64,000 nt of DNA from Desulfosarcina ovata subsp. ovata (GCF_009689005.1 NZ_AP021879.1:4154001-4218000); one strand, 5' to 3'. Counted from the stretch's first letter, positions 49,767 through 60,017 are shown. Translations and numbers: made by a program. The notes: generated from the letters alone by a model not told the origin.

Positions 49767-51176
49767 ATGAGTGGTTGCATAGTGGTGGTGGACGATGAAC
49801 GGGACATGCTGCTGCTGCTCGATCGCATCATTTCGGAAGAATCCGACTACCGGGTGGAGACGTTCGACGATCCTCAGAAGGCGTTGGAACGGGTACAATT
49901 GGGTGGTGTCGACCTGGTGATTACCGATCTGAAGATGCCGAAAATGGACGGCATCAGCCTTCTGGAAAAAATCCAGTCAGTGGACCCGTCCGTTTCGTTG
50001 GTGGTGATCACCGCCTTCGGCACCATTGAAACGGCGGTGGAGGCGACCCGCAAGGGGGCCTGCGACTTCATCACCAAACCGTTTCGGCGGGAACGGATCC
50101 TGGTGACCATCGAAAACGTGATGAACTTCCAGTCCATCACGCGGGAGAACAACGCCCTGCGGGAGGCGCTGGGCAAATCCAATGGGTTTGCCCAACTGCT
50201 GGGGACCACGCCGGTGATGCGCGGTATTTTCGACCGCATTCGCCAGGTGGCCCCGACCCAGGGCACCGTTTTGATTACCGGCCCCAGCGGTACGGGAAAG
50301 GAGCTGGTCGCCAAGGCGCTGCACACCCACAGCCGCCGGAAGAAAAGCCGCTTCGTCACCCTCAACTGCACCGCCATTCCCGAAAATGTGCTGGAAAGCG
50401 AGCTGTTCGGCCATGTGAAAGGGGCGTTTACCGGTGCCTGGAAGGACAAGCGCGGGCTGGTGGAAGACGCCCACGAGGGCACCCTTTTCCTTGACGAAAT
50501 CGGCGATTTGCCCCCCATCCTGCAGACCAAGCTGCTTCGTTTGCTTCAGGAGGGCGAGTACCGGCCTGTGGGCGGCAACACGACCCGCAAGGCCGACCTG
50601 CGGTTCATCGCGGCCACCAACCGCCTGCTCAAGGAGGAAATTGCCCGCGGGCGTTTCCGCGAAGATCTGTATTACCGCCTCAATGTGATCAATTTCGAGC
50701 TTCCGCCCCTGTCGGAACGGCGTGGGGATATCCCCCTGCTCAGTCATCATTTCCTGAAAAAATACGCCACGGTGAACGGCAAAACGATTACTTCCATTTG
50801 CCCGCTGGCCATGCAACGGCTCATGGCCCTGGATTATCCGGGCAATGTCCGTGAGCTGGAAAACATCATTGAACGGGGGGTGATTTTCTGCCAAACGGAA
50901 ACGCTGGCGACCCAAGACCTGTTCCTCGACAATGAACCCCCCGATGTGCCTGGGAACGATTCCCGGTCATGGCGTCATCTGCCTTTCAAGGAGGCCAAGG
51001 ACCAGATGATCGCCAGCTTTCACCGGCAGTATATCGACGCCCTGTTGCGGGATAACAACGGCAACGTGAGCCGGGCCGCGCAGAAGGCGGGTATCCAGCG
51101 GCAGTACCTGCACCGCCTCATGAAGGAGTCGGGTATTGTGACGGATGATTACAAGGGGCCCAATGAGTTGGAATAG
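49767..51176 (+). CDS. NtrC-type sigma-54 response regulator
   Basis: Receiver domain (residues 1-120) with the acidic pocket VVDDERD and phospho-Asp in [13 protein letters not shown], plus the switch Lys in FITKPF. Then the AAA+ domain with [14 protein letters not shown] and GTLFLDE, and a C-terminal Fis-type helix-turn-helix ([23 protein letters not shown]). A GTG at 49761 is an alternative start. It begins ten bases after the disrupted kinase's stop, so it is the cognate regulator. With the kinase split, its input may now be lost or come from other kinases in the cluster. Confidence 0.93.
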   Translation: MSGCIVVVDDERDMLLLLDRIISEESDYRVETFDDPQKALERVQLGGVDLVITDLKMPKMDGISLLEKIQSVDPSVSLVVITAFGTIETAVEATRKGACDFITKPFRRERILVTIENVMNFQSITRENNALREALGKSNGFAQLLGTTPVMRGIFDRIRQVAPTQGTVLITGPSGTGKELVAKALHTHSRRKKSRFVTLNCTAIPENVLESELFGHVKGAFTGAWKDKRGLVEDAHEGTLFLDEIGDLPPILQTKLLRLLQEGEYRPVGGNTTRKADLRFIAATNRLLKEEIARGRFREDLYYRLNVINFELPPLSERRGDIPLLSHHFLKKYATVNGKTITSICPLAMQRLMALDYPGNVRELENIIERGVIFCQTETLATQDLFLDNEPPDVPGNDSRSWRHLPFKEAKDQMIASFHRQYIDALLRDNNGNVSRAAQKAGIQRQYLHRLMKESGIVTDDYKGPNELE

Positions 51177-51223
51177 AGGCAGGGGGATCAAGAGTGAGAT
51201 GCAGAGCTTTTTTGCCGCGATCC

Positions 51224-51589
51224 TTACGGGATTTCAATCCCAATACTGGTACATGCGTCCCTGAGCCGGATCCGTCCGATTGGCCGATGGTTCCAGAGTA
51301 CCGCAATGGTGTTGCGGTTGTGTTTGATCATGACCTCGATGGCCGTGGTAATCGGATCGGTGAGCATCACCGAGGGGGTGGTGGACAGATCCTTGGTGAA
51401 AGGAAGCAGAATCTGGCGAATGCTGTTGGGTGGGTGGGTATGCATGGCATCTGCCTCACTGGATGACGATGTGGCACCTCGTGCATCGGCTTGCAGTGTT
51501 GTAACAAGGTCGACGGCTTTGAAGCTATAATTAGCAATCCTGATGCCATTTAAAATGGTTGCCGTGACCGGGTGTTGTCCGGGGGGCAT
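51224..51589 (-). CDS. Single CBS-domain protein
   Basis: A minus-strand frame with a C-terminal CBS motif: SVMLTDPITTAIEVMIKHNRNTIAV, then HRPIGRIRLRDACTSI. CBS units usually bind adenine nucleotides as pairs, so this one may dimerise or act with the CBS-containing regulator next door. The start is uncertain: an ATG at 51445 has GAGG nine bases upstream and would give 73 residues. The first ATG at 51589 has no ribosome site. It is convergent with the NtrC-type regulator gene. Confidence 0.55.
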   Translation of the reverse strand: MPPGQHPVTATILNGIRIANYSFKAVDLVTTLQADARGATSSSSEADAMHTHPPNSIRQILLPFTKDLSTTPSVMLTDPITTAIEVMIKHNRNTIAVLWNHRPIGRIRLRDACTSIGIEIP

Positions 51590-51781
51590 TCAGGTGCCGT
51601 ATCCGTTACCCGGGCGACCAAAAACAACCCTCGGGAACGACCGGCCGGCAGGACGTCACCGGTTCCCGGAGACCTTTTGCGAGGCGTTGTGTCGTCGGCA
51701 GGTTCCGCTTTTGCCCGCCGGTGTCCAATGCCAGTAGACAATCGTTTTTAAAAGAGGCGGTTTGCAAAGGAGGCCAAGGCC

Positions 51782-52678
51782 ATGGAAAAGGCTCCGATGA
51801 AGAATCCTCCCCGCCAGCGGCGGATATTGCTGGCGGACGATGAAGCGCGGTTTGTCACCCAGATGGCCCGGCTGCTTGAAGCGCGCAATTTCCAGGTGAT
51901 GACGGCCGGTAACGGGCGCGACGCCCTTGCCCTCATCGAGACCCACCCCTTTGACGCGGTGGTGCTGGATATTCGCATGCCGGTGATGGACGGGATGGCG
52001 GCGCTGGAGAAAATCAAGGCAAAAACACCGTCACCGGCGGTGATCATGCTGACCGGTCACGCATCGTTGGACACGGGAATCGAAGCGCTCCGCCGGGGCG
52101 CCTTCGATTACCTGATGAAACCCTGTGGCATCGAGGACCTGGTGGCCAAATTGGATGTGGCCTGCCGGGTGGAACAAATTCGGCGCCGGCCCATCCTCTG
52201 GCCCCGCTCCCTGGCCGGCGAACTGATTCTGGAAGCGTTCCGGCGCATCATGGATAGCGATCCCCTGCTGGAGGCCTTTTCGATTCTCAATCACCGTTTG
52301 CCCCGGATGGCCGGTGAAACCCTGTTTATCGTCGATCATGGCGATCGTCTTGTCGGCCATTTGAGCAAACAGGAAATTCTTGGCTGTGTCACCGGTGGGG
52401 CCGCACCGCCGGCAACGACATGGGAGCAGTTGTCGGCCAATCCCCAGTGGCTGCCGGACCGCTCGGTCGGCGAGGTGATGAAACGGGATACGGTCGCCGT
52501 CGATCCTCATGTGCCGCTGAAAACAGTGGCCCAGATCATGATCGACAATACCTATCAGACCTTGCCGGTGATTGACAACGATCGGCGGGTGCTCGGCGTG
52601 ATCCGGTTCAAGGATGTTCTGGTGTACCTGGAAAATGCCGATGCCCAGGGCGATGAACCCATTGAGGAAAGCGATTAA
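51782..52678 (+). CDS. Response regulator with receiver and paired CBS domains
   Basis: A 298-residue protein. The receiver (about 12-130) has LLADDEARF, the phospho-Asp in VVLDIRMPVMDG and the switch Lys in YLMKPCG. The second half carries two CBS motifs, a diverged one (AFSILNHRLPRMAGETLFIVDHGDRLVGHLSKQEIL) and a clear one (VGEVMKRDTVAVDPHVPLKTVAQIMIDNTYQTLPVIDND). CBS output suggests that phosphorylation is linked to adenylate sensing. AAAGGAGGCC precedes the ATG. Its stop is adjacent to the kinase start, so the two are coupled. Confidence 0.9.
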   Translation: MEKAPMKNPPRQRRILLADDEARFVTQMARLLEARNFQVMTAGNGRDALALIETHPFDAVVLDIRMPVMDGMAALEKIKAKTPSPAVIMLTGHASLDTGIEALRRGAFDYLMKPCGIEDLVAKLDVACRVEQIRRRPILWPRSLAGELILEAFRRIMDSDPLLEAFSILNHRLPRMAGETLFIVDHGDRLVGHLSKQEILGCVTGGAAPPATTWEQLSANPQWLPDRSVGEVMKRDTVAVDPHVPLKTVAQIMIDNTYQTLPVIDNDRRVLGVIRFKDVLVYLENADAQGDEPIEESD

Positions 52679-54343
52679 ATGAAAAACGACGATCCGCATT
52701 TTCGGACCTTGTGGTATCGGGTCCTGGCCGCACTCCTGGGGGCGGCATTCATTCCGCTGGTGACCATTGGCGGTATTTTCTCCATTTATGCGGTCTCCAT
52801 CTTCAAAACCAGAACCCTTGAAATGCTGGTTCGGGATGCCACCCTGAGACAGTGGCATCTTGACCGGTTCCTGCAAGACCGCATTCTGGAACTTGGATGG
52901 GTGGCCCGCGTCCCTTCCGCCATTCTCACCGACCAGGAGCGTTTCGATGCCTACGCCCGGGACCTGATCCGCGAGCGGCCCTGGATGAACGATCTGGCCA
53001 TTTTCGACCTGGATGGCAACCAGCTGGCCTATACGGGCCATTATGCCCGGCAGACCGGCAACTACAGCGGGCGCGAGTGGTTCCGCAAGGCGCGGGACGC
53101 AGGAAGCTGCATCAGTGACATGGAACTGGGGAATCGGCAGCTTCCGCACATCAGTATTGCCGTCCGCGGCCAGGGACGTCTCCAGGACCTGATCATCCGG
53201 GCCAGCGTCGATTCAAAGCAGATCCACCGGCAAATGAATCCGGAGCAAAAGGCCTTTTTCTCAGCGAATGTTTTTTTGGTCAATCAGAATGGCCGGTACC
53301 AGATTCCTCCGCCGTCCGGTGGACAGATCATGGGGCCTTCGGACATCGGTGCCCAGGATCGGTTTGACGGGATCCGGACGCGCACGGACGGCGACACGAT
53401 CCTCATGACCACCTGGCTTCAGGCGGCACCGTGGATACTGGCGGTGCACTATGAAAAGGACGCCGTGTATGCGCCGGCCGTCGAAATGCGGCTTCTGTCG
53501 CTTTGGGCGCTCTTGATCGGCGGCTTTTTGATTGTCTGCTTCGTTCTGCTCACGGCCGACGCCCTGGTCAGCCGACTGGAGGCCACCCGACAGCGGATCG
53601 GGCATCTGAACCGGCAGCTTCGCCGGAGCAGCTTCATGACCTCGGCCATGGAACTGGGAACCGGACTGCTTCGGGAAATCATCGATCGACTGTCCAGCAT
53701 CACGGTGGCGGCCCAGTGGCTGGAAACCCATCTGGCGGACAACCTGACACCGCCGGTGAACGAGGACATCCGGCAGATCAGCGAATCGGCAACCGTGGGC
53801 CGGGAGCGTCTCAACCAGTTTCTCTCCATTTTTGACCAGCAGACGTCCATGATCACCGCCGTGAATCTTGAAAGCGTTGTCAAAACACTGCTCACCTGGT
53901 TACAACAGGAACTGACCCTTCGATGTATCCGTGTGGAATGGGAGGTGGAAAACGATCTTCCCGAAATCCGGTCCGACGAGGTAAAATTGCGGCATGCCAT
54001 TCAGAACCTGCTGATCAATGCGATCCATGCAGTGAATCAACATGGCGTGATTCAAATTACCTTGACCCGTGAGAACAAGGGCGTGGCCATGACCATTGCC
54101 GACAACGGTCCCGGAATTCCGGAGGCGGAGCGGGAGAAGATCTTCGAGCCGCTTTATACCACCAAGTCCGACGGCACCGGTCTGGGATTGCCTGTTGCCC
54201 GGGATGTCATCCAGGCCCTGGGCGGTTCGCTAATTTTGCTGCAAACCACATCTGCCGGCACCGCCTTCAGGCTTTTCCTGCCCTGTGATCTGGGCGCGTC
54301 ACCGGTGGTGGCCGGCGCAACGGATGCGAACGCTGAAACATGA
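52679..54343 (+). CDS. Histidine-kinase-like protein lacking the phosphoacceptor histidine
   Basis: A 554-residue membrane protein with two transmembrane helices (about 20-42 and 278-300) and a Cache-type periplasmic domain between them (PWMNDLAIFDLDGNQLAYTG). The ATPase part is intact: NLLINAIHA, ADNGPGIPE and GTGLGLPVARD. The position of the H-box reads MELGTGLLREIIDRLSSI, where related kinases have VAHEINNPL. Histidine is replaced by arginine (codon CGG). It cannot autophosphorylate at the usual site, so it may act as an ATP-dependent sensor, a phosphatase or a partner of the neighbouring kinases. Confidence 0.85.
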   Translation: MKNDDPHFRTLWYRVLAALLGAAFIPLVTIGGIFSIYAVSIFKTRTLEMLVRDATLRQWHLDRFLQDRILELGWVARVPSAILTDQERFDAYARDLIRERPWMNDLAIFDLDGNQLAYTGHYARQTGNYSGREWFRKARDAGSCISDMELGNRQLPHISIAVRGQGRLQDLIIRASVDSKQIHRQMNPEQKAFFSANVFLVNQNGRYQIPPPSGGQIMGPSDIGAQDRFDGIRTRTDGDTILMTTWLQAAPWILAVHYEKDAVYAPAVEMRLLSLWALLIGGFLIVCFVLLTADALVSRLEATRQRIGHLNRQLRRSSFMTSAMELGTGLLREIIDRLSSITVAAQWLETHLADNLTPPVNEDIRQISESATVGRERLNQFLSIFDQQTSMITAVNLESVVKTLLTWLQQELTLRCIRVEWEVENDLPEIRSDEVKLRHAIQNLLINAIHAVNQHGVIQITLTRENKGVAMTIADNGPGIPEAEREKIFEPLYTTKSDGTGLGLPVARDVIQALGGSLILLQTTSAGTAFRLFLPCDLGASPVVAGATDANAET

Positions 54344-56604
54344 TCAAACGCGAGCATATCCAACTGGCCCTCGATGCCATTCATCACGTTGACCGGGAAT
54401 CGGGATACGGGCTCCAGGCCCTTTTCGACGACCAGCGCATCCGTATCGCCCCCGATTCCGGCGGCCAGACGGAAGACTCGGAGGGGAAAGGGTTTCTCTA
54501 CTATTTCGAGGGGGAACGCGTTGACGTTCCCAAAACCGCTTTTGTGGCCGACGGTATCGCCACCCTCGAACAGTCCCTGGTTTTCAAGTGGGGTGAACTT
54601 CGCGAAAAGCAGCTTCGGGTGGGCACCTGGATTTCCGGAAATATTCACCAGCTGGCCGGTGATATTCGGCGGGCCGGTGCCGAGCTGCAGGTGGATTATG
54701 AACTGCAACGCCTGAAAAACCGGCCGGCCAACCTGGAGGCATCCGTGGCCTTGCCCGCGGCCCAATCGCCGGGCCCCCATTTTTCCGGCCATCTGGTGGC
54801 CGGGATGCCGGCCCAATTCGTTCCTTTGCCCCTCACCCGGCAGATGCTTCTGCAAGTGGCCGGACAGCGCTTCGAATTCTTCAGCGTCCGTTTCCTGCTC
54901 GACAGCTGGGCCGACGGCTCCTTTCCATTTATTTATGCGTGTATCGCTGGTGGGCAGCTGCTGGGCCTGGTCAAGCTCCAACGCCATCGGCACGCGATCA
55001 ACGACCGTTTTGAAATCAAGTATATCGCCCGGCGGGCGCCGCAGTACGACGACACCGAAACCTCGGCCAGGGGCGTCGGCACATTCATGCTGGCCGGCGT
55101 CTGGATGCTGTGGCACACGTTTGCCCCCGACGTGCGCCATATCTTCCTGGACGGTGAGGTGGGGGCCCGAAAATTCTATCTGGACGCCGGGTTCACGGAG
55201 CAGCGCCTGTGCCGCTATGTCCTGGAAACCCCTGCCGGCTACCTGTTGGCGACGATTGCCGACATGGCCGATGATCCACGGGCGCCCGCCGGAACGGTCA
55301 AGGACCGGCTGGAGTCGCTCATCCGTACGTCCATCAAGGAACTCGGCCGGGCTCGCCGGGGGCGGCGGAACCCCGAGCCGCTCCTGGCGTTTATCAAACG
55401 CTGTCTGGTCTGCCGGCACCAGCCCTATCCGGCAACCACCGCCCTGGCCCTGCTGCTCAAAAACCAGACGCGCATCGCCGAAGCCACGGCCCTGATCGAT
55501 ATGGCCACCCGCACGGGCAAGGTGCGGATCAGCGGCGAAACGCCGAATTCGCAGACCACCATCCTGGTGGTGGACGACCCGCGATTTGGCCTGCACCTGA
55601 AAAATGTGTTTCACCTGGAAAGTCCCCGGCGCTTCGACGCCTTTTGCCGCGCCCTGGCCCACCCGAGCATTGCCGGCCGGTGGCATTCCATGATGGTCGA
55701 GCCGGCCGACCGTGAACAGTTGCTGTGGGTACACGCGGCCGACTACATTGCCCGGCTGGAAAAAACCGCGGGCCGCCAGCTGGTCACCCTGGACATGGAT
55801 ACCCAGACCACGGAGCACTCCTGGGAGGTGGCCTGCCTGGCAGTCGGCGGCGTGTTTCGGTTGATGGACGGCATCTGCAGCGGCCGGGCCAGCCGGGGTG
55901 TGGCCGCCGTGCGTCCCCCCGGGCACCACGCCGAGCCGGATCAGGCCATGGGCTTCTGCCTGCTCAACAACGCGGCCCTGGCCGCCCGCTACCTGCAGAA
56001 GATGCACGGCCTCAAACGCGTCATGATCATCGATCTGGACGCCCATCATGGAAACGGCACCCAAACCGCTTTTTATGACGACGCTTCGGTACTGTACCTC
56101 TCCACCCACGGTTATCCGGCGTATCCGGGTACCGGCAGCCTCGGTGAGATCGGCCAGGGGCCTGGAAAAGGCTTTACCGTAAACATTCCTATGGACAAAG
56201 GGGCCGGCGACAGGGCCTTTGAAGCTGTTTTCCGGCGGATCGTCGATCCGCTGACCCACGCATTCGGGCCTGAATTCATCGTGGTGTCACTGGGCTTCGA
56301 TCTCTACCTGCACGATCGGCTGGGGGGGATGAAGGTAACCCCGGAAGGCTATGGGATGCTTACCCGCATGCTGCTCCGCATGGCCACACGGGTGTGCGGC
56401 GGACGAATCGCCTTTATTCTCGAAGGCGGCTACAGTGTCAAGGGTATCGAGGTGTGCGGGTTGCGTTTTCTCCAAGAACTCTGCAACACCGATCCGGATG
56501 CCGGGACAGAAGAAGAGCGGCGAAACCCGAGGTCAGCCTTCGTTCCCGCCGTCATCGCCAAGGTGATCAGCGTCCAGAAGCCGTTCTGGCCGCAACTTTT
56601 CTGA
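54340..56604 (+). CDS. GNAT acetyltransferase / HDAC-type deacetylase fusion
   Basis: A 754-residue protein that overlaps the preceding kinase by four bases. Residues about 1-145 are of unknown type. Residues about 150-310 form a GNAT-like fold, with the RFEIKYIARRAPQYDD strand, SARGVGTFML in the acetyl-CoA loop position and ARKFYLDAGF. Residues about 400-740 form a class II HDAC/acetylpolyamine amidohydrolase domain with PPGHHAEPDQAMGFCLLNN, DLDAHHGNGTQ (zinc Asp and His) and SLGFDLY (third zinc ligand). One chain may therefore add and remove acetyl groups, on a protein lysine or a polyamine. Confidence 0.85.
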   Translation: MIKREHIQLALDAIHHVDRESGYGLQALFDDQRIRIAPDSGGQTEDSEGKGFLYYFEGERVDVPKTAFVADGIATLEQSLVFKWGELREKQLRVGTWISGNIHQLAGDIRRAGAELQVDYELQRLKNRPANLEASVALPAAQSPGPHFSGHLVAGMPAQFVPLPLTRQMLLQVAGQRFEFFSVRFLLDSWADGSFPFIYACIAGGQLLGLVKLQRHRHAINDRFEIKYIARRAPQYDDTETSARGVGTFMLAGVWMLWHTFAPDVRHIFLDGEVGARKFYLDAGFTEQRLCRYVLETPAGYLLATIADMADDPRAPAGTVKDRLESLIRTSIKELGRARRGRRNPEPLLAFIKRCLVCRHQPYPATTALALLLKNQTRIAEATALIDMATRTGKVRISGETPNSQTTILVVDDPRFGLHLKNVFHLESPRRFDAFCRALAHPSIAGRWHSMMVEPADREQLLWVHAADYIARLEKTAGRQLVTLDMDTQTTEHSWEVACLAVGGVFRLMDGICSGRASRGVAAVRPPGHHAEPDQAMGFCLLNNAALAARYLQKMHGLKRVMIIDLDAHHGNGTQTAFYDDASVLYLSTHGYPAYPGTGSLGEIGQGPGKGFTVNIPMDKGAGDRAFEAVFRRIVDPLTHAFGPEFIVVSLGFDLYLHDRLGGMKVTPEGYGMLTRMLLRMATRVCGGRIAFILEGGYSVKGIEVCGLRFLQELCNTDPDAGTEEERRNPRSAFVPAVIAKVISVQKPFWPQLF

Positions 56605-56746
56605 CCGTAGCGATACCCACGGTGGCAAGAGACACAGTTGTCACCACGCGGTGGACACCCCGTCGCCAAGTGCCCTGAAAGAGCCCTTGACCATTAATAA
56701 TTAACTGATATTTCTGGATAAAAAAAAGTGGCGGCAATTATTTTTT

Positions 56747-56762
56747 TGGCATGCTCCTTGAT
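56747..56762 (+). promoter_or_regulatory. Possible sigma-54 promoter of the kinase-receiver pair
   Basis: TGGCAT-N5-TTGAT, with GG at the -24 position but GA where GC is expected at -12. It lies 70 bases before the kinase start, after an AT-rich stretch. The weak -12 makes this tentative. Confidence 0.4.
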
Positions 56763-56831
56763 TTGGAAATACGACAACAACGTCGCGTGGCCGGGCAAGG
56801 GCCGCGACCCCCCATTGCGGAAGGAGGCGAT

Positions 56832-58625
56832 ATGCAAGATTTACCATCGGATCATTTGCAAAATGGAGATACCCCCAGCCCCGATGAAGATCGCCAGGCT
56901 CGATACAGACGGCTTTTTTATCGGTTTGTGCTACTGACATTGGTCTGTTCCGTCGTTCCCCTGCTGCTGGTGGGATGGGGCATGAATATCAAATACAACC
57001 GGTTGGGCGAAGAGCAGGTAATGACGGAATTTCGTAAAGAGGTGCAGCACCACCGCAAGGTCATCGAGCTGTTTCTTGAGGAGCAAAGCGACAAACTGGC
57101 GCTGATGGCCGCCACCCACAGCCGTCAGAATTTTTCCCGACCCGGGTTCCTGCGATCGACCTTCGACCTGTTCAATAAGGAGCACTGGACCCTGACCGAC
57201 CTCGGGGTGATCGACGACCAGGGCGACCATCTGGCCTATGTGGGCCCCTATGACCTGCTGGACAAGAATTACAAGGATGCCCACTGGTTCAAGATGGTCA
57301 TGGAAAAAGGTCTGTACATCAGCGACATGTTCATGGGGTTTCGCCGGGAACCGCATTTCATCATCGCCGTTCGGGGAAACGATACCGACGGGCCCTGGAC
57401 CCTGAGGGCCACCGTGGACACGGAAGCCTTCCGGTCGTTGGTGGAGAATGTCATGATCGGCCGGACCGGGGAAGTCTTTCTCGTCAACCGGGAGGGCATT
57501 TACCAGACCACACCCCGGTACAGCGGCCGGATTATGGAGCCTGCCGCCATTGACGTGGGCGAGGTCCATCCGGGGATTCGGGTGCGGCAGGAGGCGGCCG
57601 ATGCCGGTTTCAACGGCGAGCGGTCGGTGCGGCAGATCGTGAGCACGGCCTGGCTGGAAACCCCGCAATGGATGCTGGTGGTCCGCCAGGACAAGGACGA
57701 AGCCTTCGGGGCTGAAAACCAGGCCAACTTCTCGGTATTGATCTTCCTGCACGTCACCGCGGCCACGATCCTGGTGGTGACGATTCTGGTCACCCGCTAC
57801 ATGCTCAACCTCGTCAAGCGCAAGGATGCCGAGGCCGATGCGCTGAACAGCCAGCTCATGCAGACGAGCAAAATGGCCTCCATCGGCGAGTTGTCCGCAG
57901 GGGTGGCCCATGAGATCAACAACCCCCTGGCGATCATCTCCACGGAGCGGGAGATTGTTCTGGACGCCTATCGGCGGGTCGGTGACATGGATGCGGAATT
58001 CGGCGTCCAACTGGACGACTCTCTGAATCAGATCGACGTCCAGATCAAGCGCTGCAAGCGCATTACCCACAACCTGCTGCGCTTTTCCCGCCGCACGCAG
58101 TCGGTTATCGACACGGTGGACATCAACGCCTTTATCGGTGAGGTGGTCGACCTGATGGCACGGGAGGCCAAGTCTTCCGGCATCAGCTTTCTCGAGGAGT
58201 TGTCACCCGAGGTCCCGCCGATTCTGTCGGACCTGTCCCAGTTGCAGCAGGTTTTCCTCAACCTCATCACCAACGCCATCGACGCCCATGAGAACAAACA
58301 ATACGGTTCCATCTCCATCCGCACCAATTACCTGGAACCCGATGGCATCGTGGAGATCGTGGTTTCGGATACCGGCAGCGGCATTCCGGAAGAAAAGCTG
58401 GCCAAAATTTTCGACCCCTTCTTCACCACCAAACCCATGGGGCGGGGAACGGGTCTTGGCCTTTCGATCTGTTACGGCATCATCCAGCGACTGGGCGGTG
58501 AGATCAGCGTGAAAAGCGTTGTCAACCAGGGAACCGATTTCACCATCCGGCTGCCATTGCGGTCGCCGGATGCCCAGCCCGATTCTGTCCATGCATATGA
58601 CCAACAAGTGGAAAAGGCCGCATAA
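56832..58625 (+). CDS. Cache-domain sensor histidine kinase
   Basis: A 597-residue kinase. A cytoplasmic tail of about 28 residues precedes transmembrane helix 1, followed by a periplasmic Cache domain ([31 protein letters not shown]), helix 2 near residue 310, the H-box [15 protein letters not shown], the N-box [19 protein letters not shown] and [11 protein letters not shown]. It senses an extracytoplasmic ligand and phosphorylates the receiver gene product that follows. AAGGAGGCGAT decides the start at 56832. Its Cache domain resembles that of the arginine-variant kinase at 52679, so the two probably arose by duplication. Confidence 0.92.
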   Translation: MQDLPSDHLQNGDTPSPDEDRQARYRRLFYRFVLLTLVCSVVPLLLVGWGMNIKYNRLGEEQVMTEFRKEVQHHRKVIELFLEEQSDKLALMAATHSRQNFSRPGFLRSTFDLFNKEHWTLTDLGVIDDQGDHLAYVGPYDLLDKNYKDAHWFKMVMEKGLYISDMFMGFRREPHFIIAVRGNDTDGPWTLRATVDTEAFRSLVENVMIGRTGEVFLVNREGIYQTTPRYSGRIMEPAAIDVGEVHPGIRVRQEAADAGFNGERSVRQIVSTAWLETPQWMLVVRQDKDEAFGAENQANFSVLIFLHVTAATILVVTILVTRYMLNLVKRKDAEADALNSQLMQTSKMASIGELSAGVAHEINNPLAIISTEREIVLDAYRRVGDMDAEFGVQLDDSLNQIDVQIKRCKRITHNLLRFSRRTQSVIDTVDINAFIGEVVDLMAREAKSSGISFLEELSPEVPPILSDLSQLQQVFLNLITNAIDAHENKQYGSISIRTNYLEPDGIVEIVVSDTGSGIPEEKLAKIFDPFFTTKPMGRGTGLGLSICYGIIQRLGGEISVKSVVNQGTDFTIRLPLRSPDAQPDSVHAYDQQVEKAA

Positions 58626-58692
58626 ACGTATCATCCATCGGGCAGCGTCAGCGCTTCGGGCGGGCGGCGCCCCTATCGAACGAAAGGAGATC

Positions 58693-59148
58693 ATGATGAT
58701 CGGATCCAAAATACTGCTGGTCGATGACGAAGTCATTTTTGCCAAAAACATGAGCCGTCTGCTGGACGCCCGAGGGTACCAGAGCACGGCGGTCAATAGT
58801 GGCGCAGAGGCCATCCGGGAGCTTGAAAACGGGAATTTCGATGTGGTTGTGCTGGACCTGAAGATGCCCGGCATGGACGGTCTGACGACCCTGAAGGAGA
58901 TCAAGAAGCTGGGCCTGTTTACCCAGACCCTGATGCTGACGGGCCATGGTTCCATCGACTCGGCGCTGGAGGCGGTCAAGCTGGGGGCCTACGATTATCT
59001 CACCAAACCCTGCGAAATCGATGAACTGACCGCCAAAATCGAGGGGGCCTGGGACAAAAAGGATGATCTTGAGAAAAAGGATATCCAGGACAAGATTCAG
59101 AAGGTGGTCGAATCCCCCCGGGATGCCATGCGGTTGTTTTCCAAATAG
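58693..59148 (+). CDS. Stand-alone receiver-domain response regulator
   Basis: A 151-residue protein: a receiver with ILLVDDEVIF, phospho-Asp in VVLDLKMPGMDG, LMLTGHGS and the switch Lys in YLTKPCE. After it a basic/acidic helix (KIEGAWDKKDDLEKKDIQDKIQKVVE) forms a possible coiled coil, with no DNA-binding domain. It is probably a phosphorelay shuttle or a protein-interaction regulator of the adjacent kinase. AAAGGAGATC precedes the first ATG of two. Confidence 0.9.
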   Translation: MMIGSKILLVDDEVIFAKNMSRLLDARGYQSTAVNSGAEAIRELENGNFDVVVLDLKMPGMDGLTTLKEIKKLGLFTQTLMLTGHGSIDSALEAVKLGAYDYLTKPCEIDELTAKIEGAWDKKDDLEKKDIQDKIQKVVESPRDAMRLFSK

Positions 59149-59225
59149 AGGATTCGCGGCGGCGCCCGACATGGTGTGTCCTTGTTGCCGGCCGGAAGGT
59201 CGCTGCTTCCACAGATGAGAAAAGT

Positions 59226-59642
59226 ATGCCCCCTGAGTCGAGTTGGATAAAGCGATGGACCTTACGGGTCCAACGGTTGAAAACAGAAATCCACGCCCTC
59301 TCCCTGGCCTGCCGGGACCCCCGGGTTCCCCGGCAGGCCAAGCTCGTGGCGATCCTGGTGGTGGCTTACGCCCTGAGCCCCATCGATCTGATTCCCGATT
59401 TCGTTCCCGTCCTGGGTTATCTGGACGATCTGATCATCCTGCCCCTGGGCATCCTGCTCTGCCTGAAGATGATCCCCGCCGAAATCCTGCAAGAGTGTCG
59501 TGAGCAGGCCGGCATGGCGCCGCCCGCGGAAAAGTCCGGCGCCCTTTTTGGTGCCCTGATCGTGGTCACCCTGTGGCTGCTGATCGGTGCCGGTGTTGCC
59601 GTCTGGGCCAAGACGATCATGGCCCGGGCCTCTTTACCGTAA
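59226..59642 (+). CDS. DUF1232 (YkvA-type) membrane protein
   Basis: A 138-residue protein with the DUF1232 core: RDPRVPRQAKLVAILVVAYALSPIDLIPDFVPVLGYLDDLIILPLG. A second hydrophobic segment near the C-terminus (LFGALIVVTLWLLIGAGVAVW) anchors it in the membrane. The family has no defined biochemical role. It is the last gene of the signalling cluster and is followed by a terminator. Confidence 0.9.
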   Translation: MPPESSWIKRWTLRVQRLKTEIHALSLACRDPRVPRQAKLVAILVVAYALSPIDLIPDFVPVLGYLDDLIILPLGILLCLKMIPAEILQECREQAGMAPPAEKSGALFGALIVVTLWLLIGAGVAVWAKTIMARASLP

Positions 59643-59677
59643 GGCCCGCCTTTGTTGACCCCCGCCCCATTTCCCCT

Positions 59678-59707
59678 AGGGCAGGCGACGCCTGCCCTTT
59701 TCTTTTG
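59678..59707 (+). terminator. Terminator of the signalling cluster
   Basis: A 9-bp stem AGGGCAGGC/GCCTGCCCT with a GAC loop, followed by TTTCTTTT. Confidence 0.85.
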
Positions 59708-59819
59708 CATGTCAATCCACACTGGACCCTGTTCAAATCGGAGATGAACAATGTCTCCCGAAACCACAAGACCGTGATTTGCTTTCGATTTAGTTAGAAT
59801 ATTATAATAGCAAGCAGGC

Positions 59820-59899
59820 GTCTTACGATTTACGGCGACCCATTGGCGTGTAATAAAGTGAAGGCGCAAGCAGAACAGATGAGTCTGCTTGCGCCTTTT
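59820..59899 (+). promoter_or_regulatory. Structured leader with terminator (copy 3 of the three-copy element)
   Basis: GTCTTACG (59820-59827) is followed by a 29-nt segment able to pair TTAC/GTAA, then AGTGAAGGCG (59857-59866). A perfect 13-bp terminator stem AAGGCGCAAGCAG/CTGCTTGCGCCTT follows, then TT. TATAAT at 59803-59808 gives a start of transcription just before the element. GCAAGCAG at about 59810 could pair with the 3' arm and act as an antiterminator. The first gene behind it begins at 60018. Confidence 0.68.
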
Positions 59900-60017
59900 G
59901 GATTTTCGTGCCTTGACCAATATTTTATCCATGAGAAGCAACTATAATGCGATGCAAAGCAATGCTAATCCATGGGGGACCATCACATCTCGAACAACAA
60001 AATATAGGAGGGGAGCA

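Noticed and set aside
54154-56259. 701-codon minus-strand frame opposite the GNAT-deacetylase fusion
   Set aside because: A shadow frame; the plus strand carries zinc-site and GNAT motifs in register.
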